Assembly: GCF_001014975.1 (NCBI RefSeq)
Contig: NZ_BBXA01000033.1
Coordinates: 186,001 to 250,000 of the forward strand
Origin: Novosphingobium sp. MD-1
GTDB lineage: Bacteria > Pseudomonadota > Alphaproteobacteria > Sphingomonadales > Sphingomonadaceae
Reading direction: 5' to 3'
DNA length: 64,000 nucleotides
In this document: piece after piece, positions 45,815 to 54,174 of the stretch
Position numbering within the stretch: the first letter of the stretch is position 1
Layout of the letters: the number at the start of each line of letters is the position of its first letter
The notes under the pieces: model-generated
Told to the model about the DNA's origin: nothing
Database searches by the model: none
What the model saw: the letters and a program-made list of their open reading frames with translations, nothing else
Translations under genes and position numbers: made by a program

Positions 45815-46540
45815 ATGTCGCGCGCGTCCGATGTCGCTTATGAGATGATCCGGGAGCGAATCCTGTCCGGCGCGCTCGCACCGCAGACCCAGCTGAAGGA
45901 AGAAGAGCTGGCGGAGCTCTGTGGCGTGTCGCGCACGCCGATCCGCGATGCGCTCCGCCGCCTCGAAGCGGAGATGCTGGTCCGCCGCACCGATACGCAG
46001 CGCACCTTCGTGCCCGACTGGAGCGCCGATGAGGTCGAGGAAATCTTCACCTTGCGCGCGCTGCTGGAAAGCCACGCCGCCGCCCGCGCCGCCGCCCGCA
46101 TCACTGCGGCCGAGATCGAAACGCTCGAACGCCACAATGACGAGATCGAGAAAGCGATCCACGGCTCTATCAAGCTGGATGCCGAGGCATTCGTCACGCA
46201 CAACCGCCATTTCCACAACGTCCTGCTGCAGGCATCGCAGTCGGAGCGGCTCATCAAGATGCGCAGCCTGATCGTCGAACAATCGATCCTGCACCGCACC
46301 GCACGCAATTATGACAAGGCCGGCCTCTCCCGAAGCCATGCCGACCACGAGGAATTGGTGCTGGCGTGCCGGGCGAAAGACAGCGAATGGGCCCGGTCGA
46401 TCATGGATAACCACATCCGCCGCGCGTATCACGTCACGCTGGGCGATATGGAGGCTATGACGCCTCCTCCCGTGGAAGCCAAGACGCCCCCCGCCAAAGG
46501 CAGCCGCGGCAGCAAGGCGGAGATTGCCCTGGTGAAATGA
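45815..46540 (+). CDS. GntR-family (FCD/FadR-type) transcriptional regulator
   Basis: 241 residues. N-terminal winged HTH (LKEEELAELCGVSRTPIRDALRRLEAE, residues about 25-51) and C-terminal FCD domain with metal-ligand candidates (Asp, HNRHFH at about 130, H in RSHADHEELV). The last 25 residues are a Lys/Pro-rich tail. Near-palindromic TGTRTACA sites before six catabolic transcription units and its own gene fit this family's known operators. It is likely the master regulator of the cluster; the direction (repressor or activator) is inferred. Confidence 0.92.
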   Translation: MSRASDVAYEMIRERILSGALAPQTQLKEEELAELCGVSRTPIRDALRRLEAEMLVRRTDTQRTFVPDWSADEVEEIFTLRALLESHAAARAAARITAAEIETLERHNDEIEKAIHGSIKLDAEAFVTHNRHFHNVLLQASQSERLIKMRSLIVEQSILHRTARNYDKAGLSRSHADHEELVLACRAKDSEWARSIMDNHIRRAYHVTLGDMEAMTPPPVEAKTPPAKGSRGSKAEIALVK

Positions 46541-46545
46541 CGTCC

Positions 46546-46579
46546 ACGGCGTGCGGCTTCAGATCGAACCGCACGCCGT
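46546..46579. terminator. Bidirectional terminator, gntR / isochorismatase gene
   Basis: A perfect 11-bp stem ACGGCGTGCGG (46546-46556) / CCGCACGCCGT (46569-46579), 12-nt loop, between the convergent gntR stop (46540) and the stop at 46604. No clear T-tract. Confidence 0.65.
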
Positions 46580-46603
46580 CTCGTTCGCGCAGGCGAACGG
46601 CAT

Positions 46604-47200
46604 CTATCCCAGCGCGGCCTCGACCTCGTCCACCGTCACCACGCGTGCGAACAGGAGGCCCATGACCTGGAGAGCATGGGCCTGACGGCTTTCATCGGCT
46701 TCCGCGCAAGCATCCGCGATGACATAGACCGGGTAATCGTGATGCGCGGCATCGCGCACCGTGCTTTCGACGCAGCAATTGGTGGTGACGCCGCAGACAA
46801 ACAGCTGTCGCACGCCCCTTTCCTTCAGGGCGTCCAGCAGGTTGGTGCCGAAGAAGGCGCTCGGACGGTTCTTGTCCACCACCAGCTCCCCGGGCAGCGG
46901 CGCGAGCCGGTCGATGATCTCGACCTCGCGATCGCCCTGGCATACCGCGCGCTCGGTCTTGAGGCCGGGGATCAGATCGACCATCACGCCACCGTCCGAA
47001 TAGTCCGGCTTGTACACATAGCGTGTCCAGATTATCGGGACTGCCGCCTTGCGCGCCGCCGCCACCACCCGCTCACAAGGCTCGATCGCCGCGCGCAGCA
47101 GGCCCACGTCGAAGCCGATGCGCGCCATGGCGCTGTCGTCCTCGAGAAACCCGTTCTGCATATCGACCACGATCAGAGCCGATCCTTCCGCCTTCATCAT
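46604..47200 (-). CDS. Isochorismatase-like cysteine hydrolase
   Basis: 198 residues. Triad: Asp in ALIVVDMQNGF, Lys in LVVDKNRPSAFFG, Cys in CGVTTNCCVEST. Members include nicotinamidase-like and ureidoacrylate-type amidohydrolases. The sequence differs from the 212-residue homologue in the hyuAB operon, so they may act on different amides. It begins 18 nt after the nitrilase stop and is co-transcribed with it. Start at ATG 47200 with GGGAAG 7 nt upstream. Confidence 0.88.
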   Translation of the reverse strand: MMKAEGSALIVVDMQNGFLEDDSAMARIGFDVGLLRAAIEPCERVVAAARKAAVPIIWTRYVYKPDYSDGGVMVDLIPGLKTERAVCQGDREVEIIDRLAPLPGELVVDKNRPSAFFGTNLLDALKERGVRQLFVCGVTTNCCVESTVRDAAHHDYPVYVIADACAEADESRQAHALQVMGLLFARVVTVDEVEAALG

Positions 47201-47218
47201 TTCAAAGCTTCCCGTCTT

Positions 47219-48181
47219 TCAGGCGTCATCGCCCACTTCTATGACTGTCTTCTGCGCGCGGCGGTCGAAACGCAGGCTCAGCACGTCCGGGCGCGCATAA
47301 TGGCCCGTGCTGTCGACCCACATTTTGACGTCATGGCGATCGTCGAGGTCGATCTCCGCGACAAGAAGCTGATCCCCGCCCCCGGTCAGCGGCCCGGCGA
47401 GCGTGGCGCCGAAGGGATGGATCACGCTCGTCCAGCCGCCGCCCGGGCTCAACCAGTCATGCGGCCCGAGCTCATCGGTCATGAACCGGACCATCTCCTC
47501 CGTTACCGGGCTCGATGCACACACCACGAAGCACTGGCCGGTCAGCGCGTGATTGCGCATCATCGCCTCGACCTGAAGGTCATTGATGTCCTCAAGCCCC
47601 CTGATCGTCGAAAGTCCGGGCCACAGAGCGGCGTGAATCTCGATGCCCTGCTCGATCAGCGCCTGGCGCGCGAGGTTCATCGTATGCTCCCAGCAGGCAA
47701 GCCCTCCGATGCGACCCACCGCGCTATCGAGCACGAACAGCGTGGAGCCGTCGCCCTGCCCCCATATGTACCGCTCGGCGTAGGTCGGCTTGAGCTTGCG
47801 GTGGATGCCCAGCAGCGTTCCATCGCGATCGATAAAGGCGGTCGAATTGAAGCAGGTGCGGCCGCCCTTCGCGCGTTCGCTGGCCCCCATCGCCACCACC
47901 ACGCCGGCATCGCGCGCCGCCTCGCGCACGATCGCCAGTTCCGGACCATCCGCCTCGATCGACCGATCCTGGTAGAGCCGGTTCGCCGTCAGTTGCGCGA
48001 GCGGGGCGTAGCTGTTGATCCAATAGGGAAAGCCCGGGATGAATACCTCCGGGAAAACGATGAAGTCCACGCCGTCCCGACCGCCACGGCGTATCCATTC
48101 GGCGGCCTTTTCGGCGGAGCCCATCGGGTCCATGAACACCGGCGATATATGCGCCGCAGCGACCTTCAGCTTCCTTGCCAT
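47219..48181 (-). CDS. Nitrilase (carbon-nitrogen hydrolase)
   Basis: 320 residues. Catalytic Glu in FPEVFIPGFPYWI, Lys in GIHRKLKPTYAER and Cys in ACWEHTMNLARQAL; the CWEH motif and GFPYWI place it in the nitrilase branch (nitrile to acid plus ammonia) more than amidases. ATG 48181 is chosen because the upstream frame (GTG 48211) has no ribosome site. Preceded by the best-conserved GntR-type site (48224-48235). Together with the downstream amidase it points to a nitrile or amide in the pathway. Confidence 0.88.
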   Translation of the reverse strand: MARKLKVAAAHISPVFMDPMGSAEKAAEWIRRGGRDGVDFIVFPEVFIPGFPYWINSYAPLAQLTANRLYQDRSIEADGPELAIVREAARDAGVVVAMGASERAKGGRTCFNSTAFIDRDGTLLGIHRKLKPTYAERYIWGQGDGSTLFVLDSAVGRIGGLACWEHTMNLARQALIEQGIEIHAALWPGLSTIRGLEDINDLQVEAMMRNHALTGQCFVVCASSPVTEEMVRFMTDELGPHDWLSPGGGWTSVIHPFGATLAGPLTGGGDQLLVAEIDLDDRHDVKMWVDSTGHYARPDVLSLRFDRRAQKTVIEVGDDA

Positions 48182-48223
48182 GCCGTAAAAACCTGCTCCC
48201 CGATTGCGCACGCGAGCAGGTTA

Positions 48224-48235
48224 AATGTATACAAT
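48224..48235 (-). promoter_or_regulatory. Candidate GntR-type operator before the nitrilase operon
   Basis: Plus-strand AATGTATACAAT, a full match to the consensus (minus strand ATTGTATACATT). It is 42 bp before the nitrilase ATG. Confidence 0.65.
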
Positions 48236-48270
48236 ACCGTGACAAGTGCTTTGTTGTGCGAAAATCGCCC

Positions 48271-50007
48271 TCAAGACGCGGCCATGTTTTCCAGATCACA
48301 TGCCACGTGTTCGGCGAGCCGCGCGCCGACGGCCTCCCCCATTTCGTGGCAGCTGGTCAGGCCCTGGATGAAGGGATGCCGCCCCAGAATGAATGGCAGG
48401 CTCAGCAGATGGATGCGCCGGGCAACCGGCTGCTCCGAGACAGGCCGAAAGTCATCGTCGATCACGACCCCGCGGTATCCCGCCCCGATTTCCCCCGCAT
48501 CCAGCACAACGCCCTGATCGAGCAGGGTCTGGAACGGGAACGCCGCCGCTTCCAGCGGCCGCTGGCCCGTAGCGTCGATGAACGCGGGAAAATGATGCTG
48601 TTGGCCGTCGAACGACATGGTCGCACCCGACGCGTCCGAATGCGTATCGAGCCTAGCATCGTCGCCCACCGCGAGGATGGCAAGCGCGCCGGCGCGATGC
48701 AGCGCCAGAAGGCGCTCGATCGATGCGTGAGGCACGGTTGCGTAATTGTCCGTGAAAATCGGCTGGAGATGCTGTGAAAAGCGGGCGTGATCCGCTTCAT
48801 CGAGATGCGGCACGATCAGCGCGAACACCTCGTGCGCCCTCAGGATCGCATAGCGCCACGGAACGGTGGTCCCGGTTTCGAAATTCTTTCGCGCCTCGTC
48901 GAGATTGGCCTGCGCCCACGCGAAGGGATCGGCGGCGAGGCGTTCGGCGAAATAGCGCTCGCCGAAGACCTCGACGGAGGAATCCCTCCCGATCTTGTCG
49001 GCATAGTCCGGATCGACAAATCGCAATTGTTCCTCGAACAGCCCGTAGGTGCGATCGAGCAGGCCACTTTCGCCCGCTTCGATCAGCCCCTGCACGGCCT
49101 CCTCGGTGAAAATGGTCAACGGTTCATGCGGGATGGGACAAAAGAAATCCGCCTCCGGCATCAAGCCCTTGCGCGACATCATCGTGATGTGCAGCGCGGC
49201 GCCGCCGGCCTGCGGCTTCCAGCGAAGCGTCTGATCCTCCGCCGGTGCGCTCTCCCCCGGCGCCGGCTCGCCCGCGTCCTCGCCAGCGGCGATCACGAAC
49301 GCGCCGTGGTGAACCGCCAGCGCGACCGCCGCGTCGATCGCGCTGAGCGATGTTCCGCGAATGCCGACCGGCCCGGCCGGGATGCGCTTGAGCGCGCTGG
49401 CCGGCCACGGGCTGGCGAAGTAGCCCGGCCGAACCTCCGGTTCCTCGGGCCATTCATGCCCGGTCGCGATCACAAGCTGCCCGAACCGCGCCTGGTAGGC
49501 CGGGCCGCCGCACGGCTGCACGGAAAGGCACAGGCCATCCCCTTCCGCCGCTATGTCCGTCACCCGCGACCGGACACGGACGTCGATCGCATGGCCAGCC
49601 GCACGCCCCTCGGCGACCAGCGCCTCGAACCGGTCGCGCAAGTAATGGCCGAGCACCACGCGGGGGTAGAAAGTGCGTTCGTCGATGCCATCCGGATCGA
49701 TGTTGTATCCCGCGAGCCGCTCGGGCGCCTGCCGCGCCAGCCACTCTACCAGCGTCATCCCGACGGGCGGAAGCTCGATGCTGGCGATGTTGGCGAGCAT
49801 CGCCGGATCGTTCCAGCCGGGGCGGTAAGGCGTCCCCAGCCCGGCCCGCGCCTGCTCTTCGAAGATCGTGATCGAGAGCGGGCCAGCCGCCCGCGCCAGC
49901 AGGGCCTGGAGCGTATAGATGGAAGTCGGCCCGGCGCCGATCAGCGCGATCGACGCCGGGCCGACTTCCCGAAGCGCGTCCCCGTCCTGCAGCGCCGGCA
50001 GTTTCAT
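48271..50007 (-). CDS. FAD/NAD(P)-binding protein (NAD_binding_9-like)
   Basis: 578 residues. ASIALIGAGPTSIYTLQALL at the N-terminus is a Rossmann FAD motif; FIDATGQRPL and ATGHEWP are the second and conserved ATG parts. It resembles HydR/FAD-dependent urate hydroxylase-like proteins of unknown role. ATG 50007 overlaps the katE stop (ATGA), so it is translated with catalase. A role in redox or peroxide metabolism is inferred from this coupling only. Confidence 0.8.
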   Translation of the reverse strand: MKLPALQDGDALREVGPASIALIGAGPTSIYTLQALLARAAGPLSITIFEEQARAGLGTPYRPGWNDPAMLANIASIELPPVGMTLVEWLARQAPERLAGYNIDPDGIDERTFYPRVVLGHYLRDRFEALVAEGRAAGHAIDVRVRSRVTDIAAEGDGLCLSVQPCGGPAYQARFGQLVIATGHEWPEEPEVRPGYFASPWPASALKRIPAGPVGIRGTSLSAIDAAVALAVHHGAFVIAAGEDAGEPAPGESAPAEDQTLRWKPQAGGAALHITMMSRKGLMPEADFFCPIPHEPLTIFTEEAVQGLIEAGESGLLDRTYGLFEEQLRFVDPDYADKIGRDSSVEVFGERYFAERLAADPFAWAQANLDEARKNFETGTTVPWRYAILRAHEVFALIVPHLDEADHARFSQHLQPIFTDNYATVPHASIERLLALHRAGALAILAVGDDARLDTHSDASGATMSFDGQQHHFPAFIDATGQRPLEAAAFPFQTLLDQGVVLDAGEIGAGYRGVVIDDDFRPVSEQPVARRIHLLSLPFILGRHPFIQGLTSCHEMGEAVGARLAEHVACDLENMAAS

Positions 50008-52094
50008 GCCAGCGTGCGCACGTTCGGCTCGCGATCGTAGAACCGGCGCGCGGCCGCGGCGACGAACGGCTTCCCAAGGCCGGTGACGCCTTCGTCAGGC
50101 GTGACGCCAGCCTTGTCCAGCAAGGGCTTCGCCGCGTCGCTGTGGCCGATCGCTTTCAAATGCCCGAAAGCATCCATCGCGAACTGCACGGCCGCCGCGT
50201 CCTTGAGCAGGGCCGCGCAACCATCGTCCGACACCACGATGGCGACAGCGTCGAAGATCTGGCTTGGCGATCCGGCAAGCTGGCCGTCGGCCTTGCGCAC
50301 CGATCCATCGCTCAGCTTTGCCCCGCCCACCTTGGGCGCGACGATCACGGCCTTGCCCTTGGCCTTCCTGACCGCGCCGATCACCGCGTCGAGTACGGCG
50401 GCATCGGTGCCATCGGCTATGAGAATGCCGACCGCGCGGCCTTCCAGCGTTTCCTTCATGTTCTTGTGGATCGACAGCGCGTCTGAGGGCGGCATGTCGA
50501 TCGGCTCCTTCGCCGCCCGTGTCTTGGGCGGGAGCGGGATGCCGAGCCCGTTGGCAACGCGCCGGGCAAGGTCCTCGTCGACATTGCGCAGGTTCGCCAC
50601 CATGCGCGGCGGCACCTGATCGAGCAGGCCGACTTTCGAGAGTTCGAACACGAAGGCCGAGGCGATATGCGCCTGCTCGCTGGGCGTCTGCGAGCGATAG
50701 AACAGGCGTGCCTGGCTGTAGTGATCCGCAAAGGTCTCCGGACGGACGCGCAGCTTTTCGCCGCTCTCTTCCGCACCGGTAGCGGCATCCGCCGTGGCAA
50801 ACCCGGCCAAGGCGCTTTCGCGCGGGCCGCCTTCCTCGCCATGCGCGGCAAGGCTGTTGGGCTCGTAATTGGCGCGGCCCTTGGGCACCATGGTCTGCAT
50901 CTTGCCGTCGCGCTGGAAATTGCCGAACGGACAGCGCGGCGCATTGACGGGGATCTGGTGGAAGTTGGTAGTACCGAGGCGCGAGTTCTGCGTGTCGAGA
51001 TAGGAGAACAGCCGCCCCTGCAACAACGGGTCGTTCGAAAAGTCGATGCCCGGCGGGACGTTTGACGGCAGGAAGGCCACCTGCTCCGTCTCGGCGAAGA
51101 AATTGTCGACGTTGCGGTTCAGCGTCAGCGTGCCGATGAGGCGGACGGGCACGTCCTCTTCGGGAACAAGCTTGGTCGCATCCAGCACGTCATAGGGCTG
51201 CGCCTCGGCGAAGGCCTGGTCGAACACCTGTATGCCCAGGTCCCACTGCGGAAAATTGCCGGTATCGATGGCTTCGAACAGGTCGCGGCGCTGGTAGTCG
51301 TTGTCCGCCGCCTGCAGCTTGAGCGCCTCGTCCCAGACCGTCGATTGCAGGCCGAGCCGTGGCTTCCAGTGGAACTTGACGAAGCTCGCCTCTCCCTTCG
51401 CGTTGACGAGCTTGAACGTATGGACGCCGAACCCTTCCATCGTCCGGAACGCGCGCGGCAGGGCGCGATCCGACATCGCCCACAACAGCATGTGGGTCGT
51501 CTCCGGCATCAGCGAGGCCCAGTCCCAGAACGTATCGTGGGCGCTGGCTGCCTGCGGGTAGCCGCGATCGGCCTCCATCTTCACGGCATGGACAAGGTCG
51601 GGAAACTTGAGCGCATCCTGGATGAAGAACACCGGAATGTTGTTGCCCACCAGATCCCAGTTGCCTTCCCGCGTGTAGAATTTGACCGCGAAGCCACGCA
51701 CGTCGCGCGGCGTATCGACCGACCCGGCGCCGCCGGCGACGGTGGAAAAGCGCACGAACACCTCGGTCTTTTCGCCCTTGGTAAAGACCGCGGCCTTTGT
51801 CAGGTCGGAAATGTCGTCGGTCGCCTCGAACACGCCGTGCGCGCCGCTGCCGCGCGCATGGACGATGCGCTCGGGAATGCGTTCGTGATCGAAGTGGAAG
51901 ATCTTTTCGCGCAGCACGAAGTCTTCGAGCAGCGTCGGCCCGCGCGATCCGCTCTTCAGCGAATTCTGGTTGTCGGAAACGGGAACGCCGTGGTTGGTGG
52001 TGAGAACCGCGGTATCCAGATCCTCCGCGCGCTGATGAGTCTCGCCTCCGGCCGCTGGGCGACGGTCCGAAGGGGGTCGAGGCGACTTGGCCAT
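50004..52094 (-). CDS. katE: Catalase HPII
   Basis: 696 residues, large-subunit heme catalase with a C-terminal flavodoxin/GATase-1-like domain (about 540-696). Distal His in RIVHARGSGAHG, Asn in GNNIPVFFIQD, and the heme-ligand Tyr in RLFSYLDTQNSRLG. It decomposes hydrogen peroxide in the cytoplasm. ATG 52094 follows GGGAAGG; the longer frame (52163) is not needed. A second catalase besides the exported KatG at 8.9 kb. Confidence 0.94.
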   Translation of the reverse strand: MAKSPRPPSDRRPAAGGETHQRAEDLDTAVLTTNHGVPVSDNQNSLKSGSRGPTLLEDFVLREKIFHFDHERIPERIVHARGSGAHGVFEATDDISDLTKAAVFTKGEKTEVFVRFSTVAGGAGSVDTPRDVRGFAVKFYTREGNWDLVGNNIPVFFIQDALKFPDLVHAVKMEADRGYPQAASAHDTFWDWASLMPETTHMLLWAMSDRALPRAFRTMEGFGVHTFKLVNAKGEASFVKFHWKPRLGLQSTVWDEALKLQAADNDYQRRDLFEAIDTGNFPQWDLGIQVFDQAFAEAQPYDVLDATKLVPEEDVPVRLIGTLTLNRNVDNFFAETEQVAFLPSNVPPGIDFSNDPLLQGRLFSYLDTQNSRLGTTNFHQIPVNAPRCPFGNFQRDGKMQTMVPKGRANYEPNSLAAHGEEGGPRESALAGFATADAATGAEESGEKLRVRPETFADHYSQARLFYRSQTPSEQAHIASAFVFELSKVGLLDQVPPRMVANLRNVDEDLARRVANGLGIPLPPKTRAAKEPIDMPPSDALSIHKNMKETLEGRAVGILIADGTDAAVLDAVIGAVRKAKGKAVIVAPKVGGAKLSDGSVRKADGQLAGSPSQIFDAVAIVVSDDGCAALLKDAAAVQFAMDAFGHLKAIGHSDAAKPLLDKAGVTPDEGVTGLGKPFVAAAARRFYDREPNVRTLA

Positions 52095-52373
52095 GGCGAT
52101 GCCTTCCCTGCTGTGGCGACGCCTTGCGGCGACGATGCGGTGATGATGGGTTGGCGCACGCAATCGTGCCCCGGCATCACAACTCGCGAGGATGGCGATG
52201 GTGCCGGCCGCGCAGGATATTCACATACAGCAAGAAAGAGGACACCGCTCCGGCAGCGCCGCCCGGTCACCGCATTCATCCTAACGTCACGTTGTGTAAT
52301 CTAGTGTATCGGCAGCTTGAACCGGTGCGAAGCCGCGCCATGTCGGGGGCATAAACTCGATGGAGCAAAAGCC

Positions 52374-52763
52374 ATGAAGAACAAAGCACTGTTCCTCGCC
52401 CCTCTGGCTGCGCTGGCCATGGTGGCATCCCCGGTTGCCGCTTCGACCGCGATGGCGCGGGCCGCGCCAAGCGAGGAGGCGTCGGTCCCCTTCATCAACC
52501 ACGGCGCGATCCGGGATTGGCGCGCGGACGGCGACCGCGTGATCTATTTTCAGGACAGCGGCCGGCAATGGTATCGCGCCACGCTGATGACGCCGGCGTT
52601 CGACTTGCCCTTCGTGGAAGCGGTCGGCATCCAGAACAGCGGCACCGACCGGCTGGATCGCTGGGCCGATGTCGTGGTGCGCGGCCAGCACTATCCGATC
52701 CAGAGCTTCGTCAAAGTCGATGCCCCGCCGGTGAAGTCGGCGAACGCTGCGCACAAGTCCTGA
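52374..52763 (+). CDS. Small secreted protein, DUF6491-like
   Basis: 129 residues. Signal peptide MKNKALFLAPLAALAMVASP with cleavage near AMARA. The mature part has WRADGDRVIYFQDSGRQWYRATLM and DRLDRWADVVVRGQHYPIQS, a pattern I associate with the sphingomonad DUF6491 group, though I cannot check it. Function is unknown. The interval 52095-52373 (279 bp) between katE and this gene is the divergent promoter region and shows no further feature. Confidence 0.65.
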   Translation: MKNKALFLAPLAALAMVASPVAASTAMARAAPSEEASVPFINHGAIRDWRADGDRVIYFQDSGRQWYRATLMTPAFDLPFVEAVGIQNSGTDRLDRWADVVVRGQHYPIQSFVKVDAPPVKSANAAHKS

Positions 52764-52825
52764 TCGCTCCGCGCTGGAACTATCGCGGCTGACATCGCCG
52801 CCCGGTCGCTCTATGGCGCCGGGCC

Positions 52826-53719
52826 ATGACGAACGGGTGGATCATCCTCGACAAGCCGATCGGCCTGGGTTCAACCCAGGCCGTGGCTGCGGTAAAACGC
52901 AACCTGCGGCAGGCGGGGCTCGGCAAGGCGAAGGTCGGCCATGGCGGCACGCTCGATCCGCTCGCCTCGGGCATCCTGCCCATCGCGGTGGGCGAAGCGA
53001 CCAAGCTGTGCGGGCGGATGCTGGATGCCAGCAAGGAATATGCCTTCACCATCCGTTTCGGCAGCGAAACCGACACGCTGGACCTGGAAGGTAGCGTCAT
53101 CGCCGAAAGCGTGGTGCGCCCTACCCTCGCCGCCCTTCATGCCATCCTGCCGCGCTTCACCGGCCCGATCGAGCAGGTGCCGCCCGCCTATTCGGCGCTG
53201 ATGGTCGATGGCCAGCGCGCCTACGACCGCGCCCGCGCGGGCGAAGCGGTGGAACTGAAAGCGCGCGCGGTAACGGTCCATGCGCTGGATATCCTCGCCC
53301 ACGGGGAGGAACCGGTCGAGGAGGTCACCCTCGTTGCGCACGTCTCGAAGGGCACCTACATCCGCAGCCTCGCGCGCGATATCGCGCGGGCGCTCGGCAC
53401 GGTCGGGCACGTCACCATGCTGCGCCGCCTGCGCGCCGGCCCGTTCGGGCTGGATCACGCGATTTCGCTGGACAAATTGAACGATGTGGGTAAAGGCGCG
53501 CCACTTGAGAACGTGATCTTGCCGCTGGAGGCAGGGCTGGTCGACATCCCGGCTCTTGACCTTGACCCGGAACAGGCAAGAGCGGTCCGTCAGGGCCGCG
53601 TTCTGGCCGGGTTGCCCTTTCACGACGGGCTATACTGGGCGCGCCACGGCAGAGTGCCGGTCGCGCTGGTGGAGCTTTCAGGCGGAAGCCTGATCGTGGT
53701 GCGGGGTTTCAACCTTTGA
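52826..53719 (+). CDS. truB: tRNA pseudouridine-55 synthase
   Basis: 297 residues. Makes pseudouridine 55 in the T-loop of tRNAs. DKPIGLGSTQAV motif, catalytic Asp in GHGGTLDPLASG (about residue 43) and YIRSLARDIA, with a C-terminal PUA-like region. First gene of truB-rpsO-pnp; in the usual alphaproteobacterial order rbfA would come directly before it. Confidence 0.95.
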   Translation: MTNGWIILDKPIGLGSTQAVAAVKRNLRQAGLGKAKVGHGGTLDPLASGILPIAVGEATKLCGRMLDASKEYAFTIRFGSETDTLDLEGSVIAESVVRPTLAALHAILPRFTGPIEQVPPAYSALMVDGQRAYDRARAGEAVELKARAVTVHALDILAHGEEPVEEVTLVAHVSKGTYIRSLARDIARALGTVGHVTMLRRLRAGPFGLDHAISLDKLNDVGKGAPLENVILPLEAGLVDIPALDLDPEQARAVRQGRVLAGLPFHDGLYWARHGRVPVALVELSGGSLIVVRGFNL

Positions 53720-53740
53720 AGGATGTCGCGGAGTAAGAAT

Positions 53741-54010
53741 ATGTCGATTACCGCTGAAAAGAAGCAGGAAGTCATCCAGAGCAACGCCCGCGCGGCGAAC
53801 GACACCGGCTCGCCGGAAGTCCAGGTGGCGATCCTCACCAGCCGTATCCAGACGCTGACCGAGCACTTCAAGAGCCACCACAAGGACAACCATTCCCGCC
53901 GTGGCCTGCTGCAGATGGTCAACAAGCGTCGCAGCCTGCTCGACTACCTGAAGAAGAAGGATGTCGAGCGCTACAACGCGCTGATCCAGAAGCTCGGTCT
54001 GCGCAAGTAA
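53741..54010 (+). CDS. rpsO: 30S ribosomal protein S15
   Basis: 89 residues, exactly the family length. MSITAEKKQEVI, TGSPEVQVAILTSRI, HKDNHSRRGLLQMVNKRR are typical. ATG 53741 has GGAG 9 nt upstream. In E. coli S15 represses its own translation; no equivalent structure is evident here. Confidence 0.97.
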   Translation: MSITAEKKQEVIQSNARAANDTGSPEVQVAILTSRIQTLTEHFKSHHKDNHSRRGLLQMVNKRRSLLDYLKKKDVERYNALIQKLGLRK

Positions 54011-54018
54011 CCAAGCGG

Positions 54019-54048
54019 AGCGGCCCCTAGCGGGCCGCTTTTGCTTTT
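54019..54048 (+). terminator. Intrinsic terminator after rpsO
   Basis: AGCGGCCC (54019-54026) pairs with GGGCCGCT (54032-54039), loop of 5, followed by TTTTGCTTTTG. It probably limits readthrough into pnp, which is 164 nt downstream. Confidence 0.88.
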
Positions 54049-54174
54049 GGGCCTGGCTCGCAATCCGGCGAGTGGCCTCTGGGGCACGATCAATGGCCCC
54101 GCACCGGACCGGGACGGGATTCCCCGGCAGCAAACCCCGCGATGCAATAGGGCGCGCGGGCTGAAGGAAACGAA

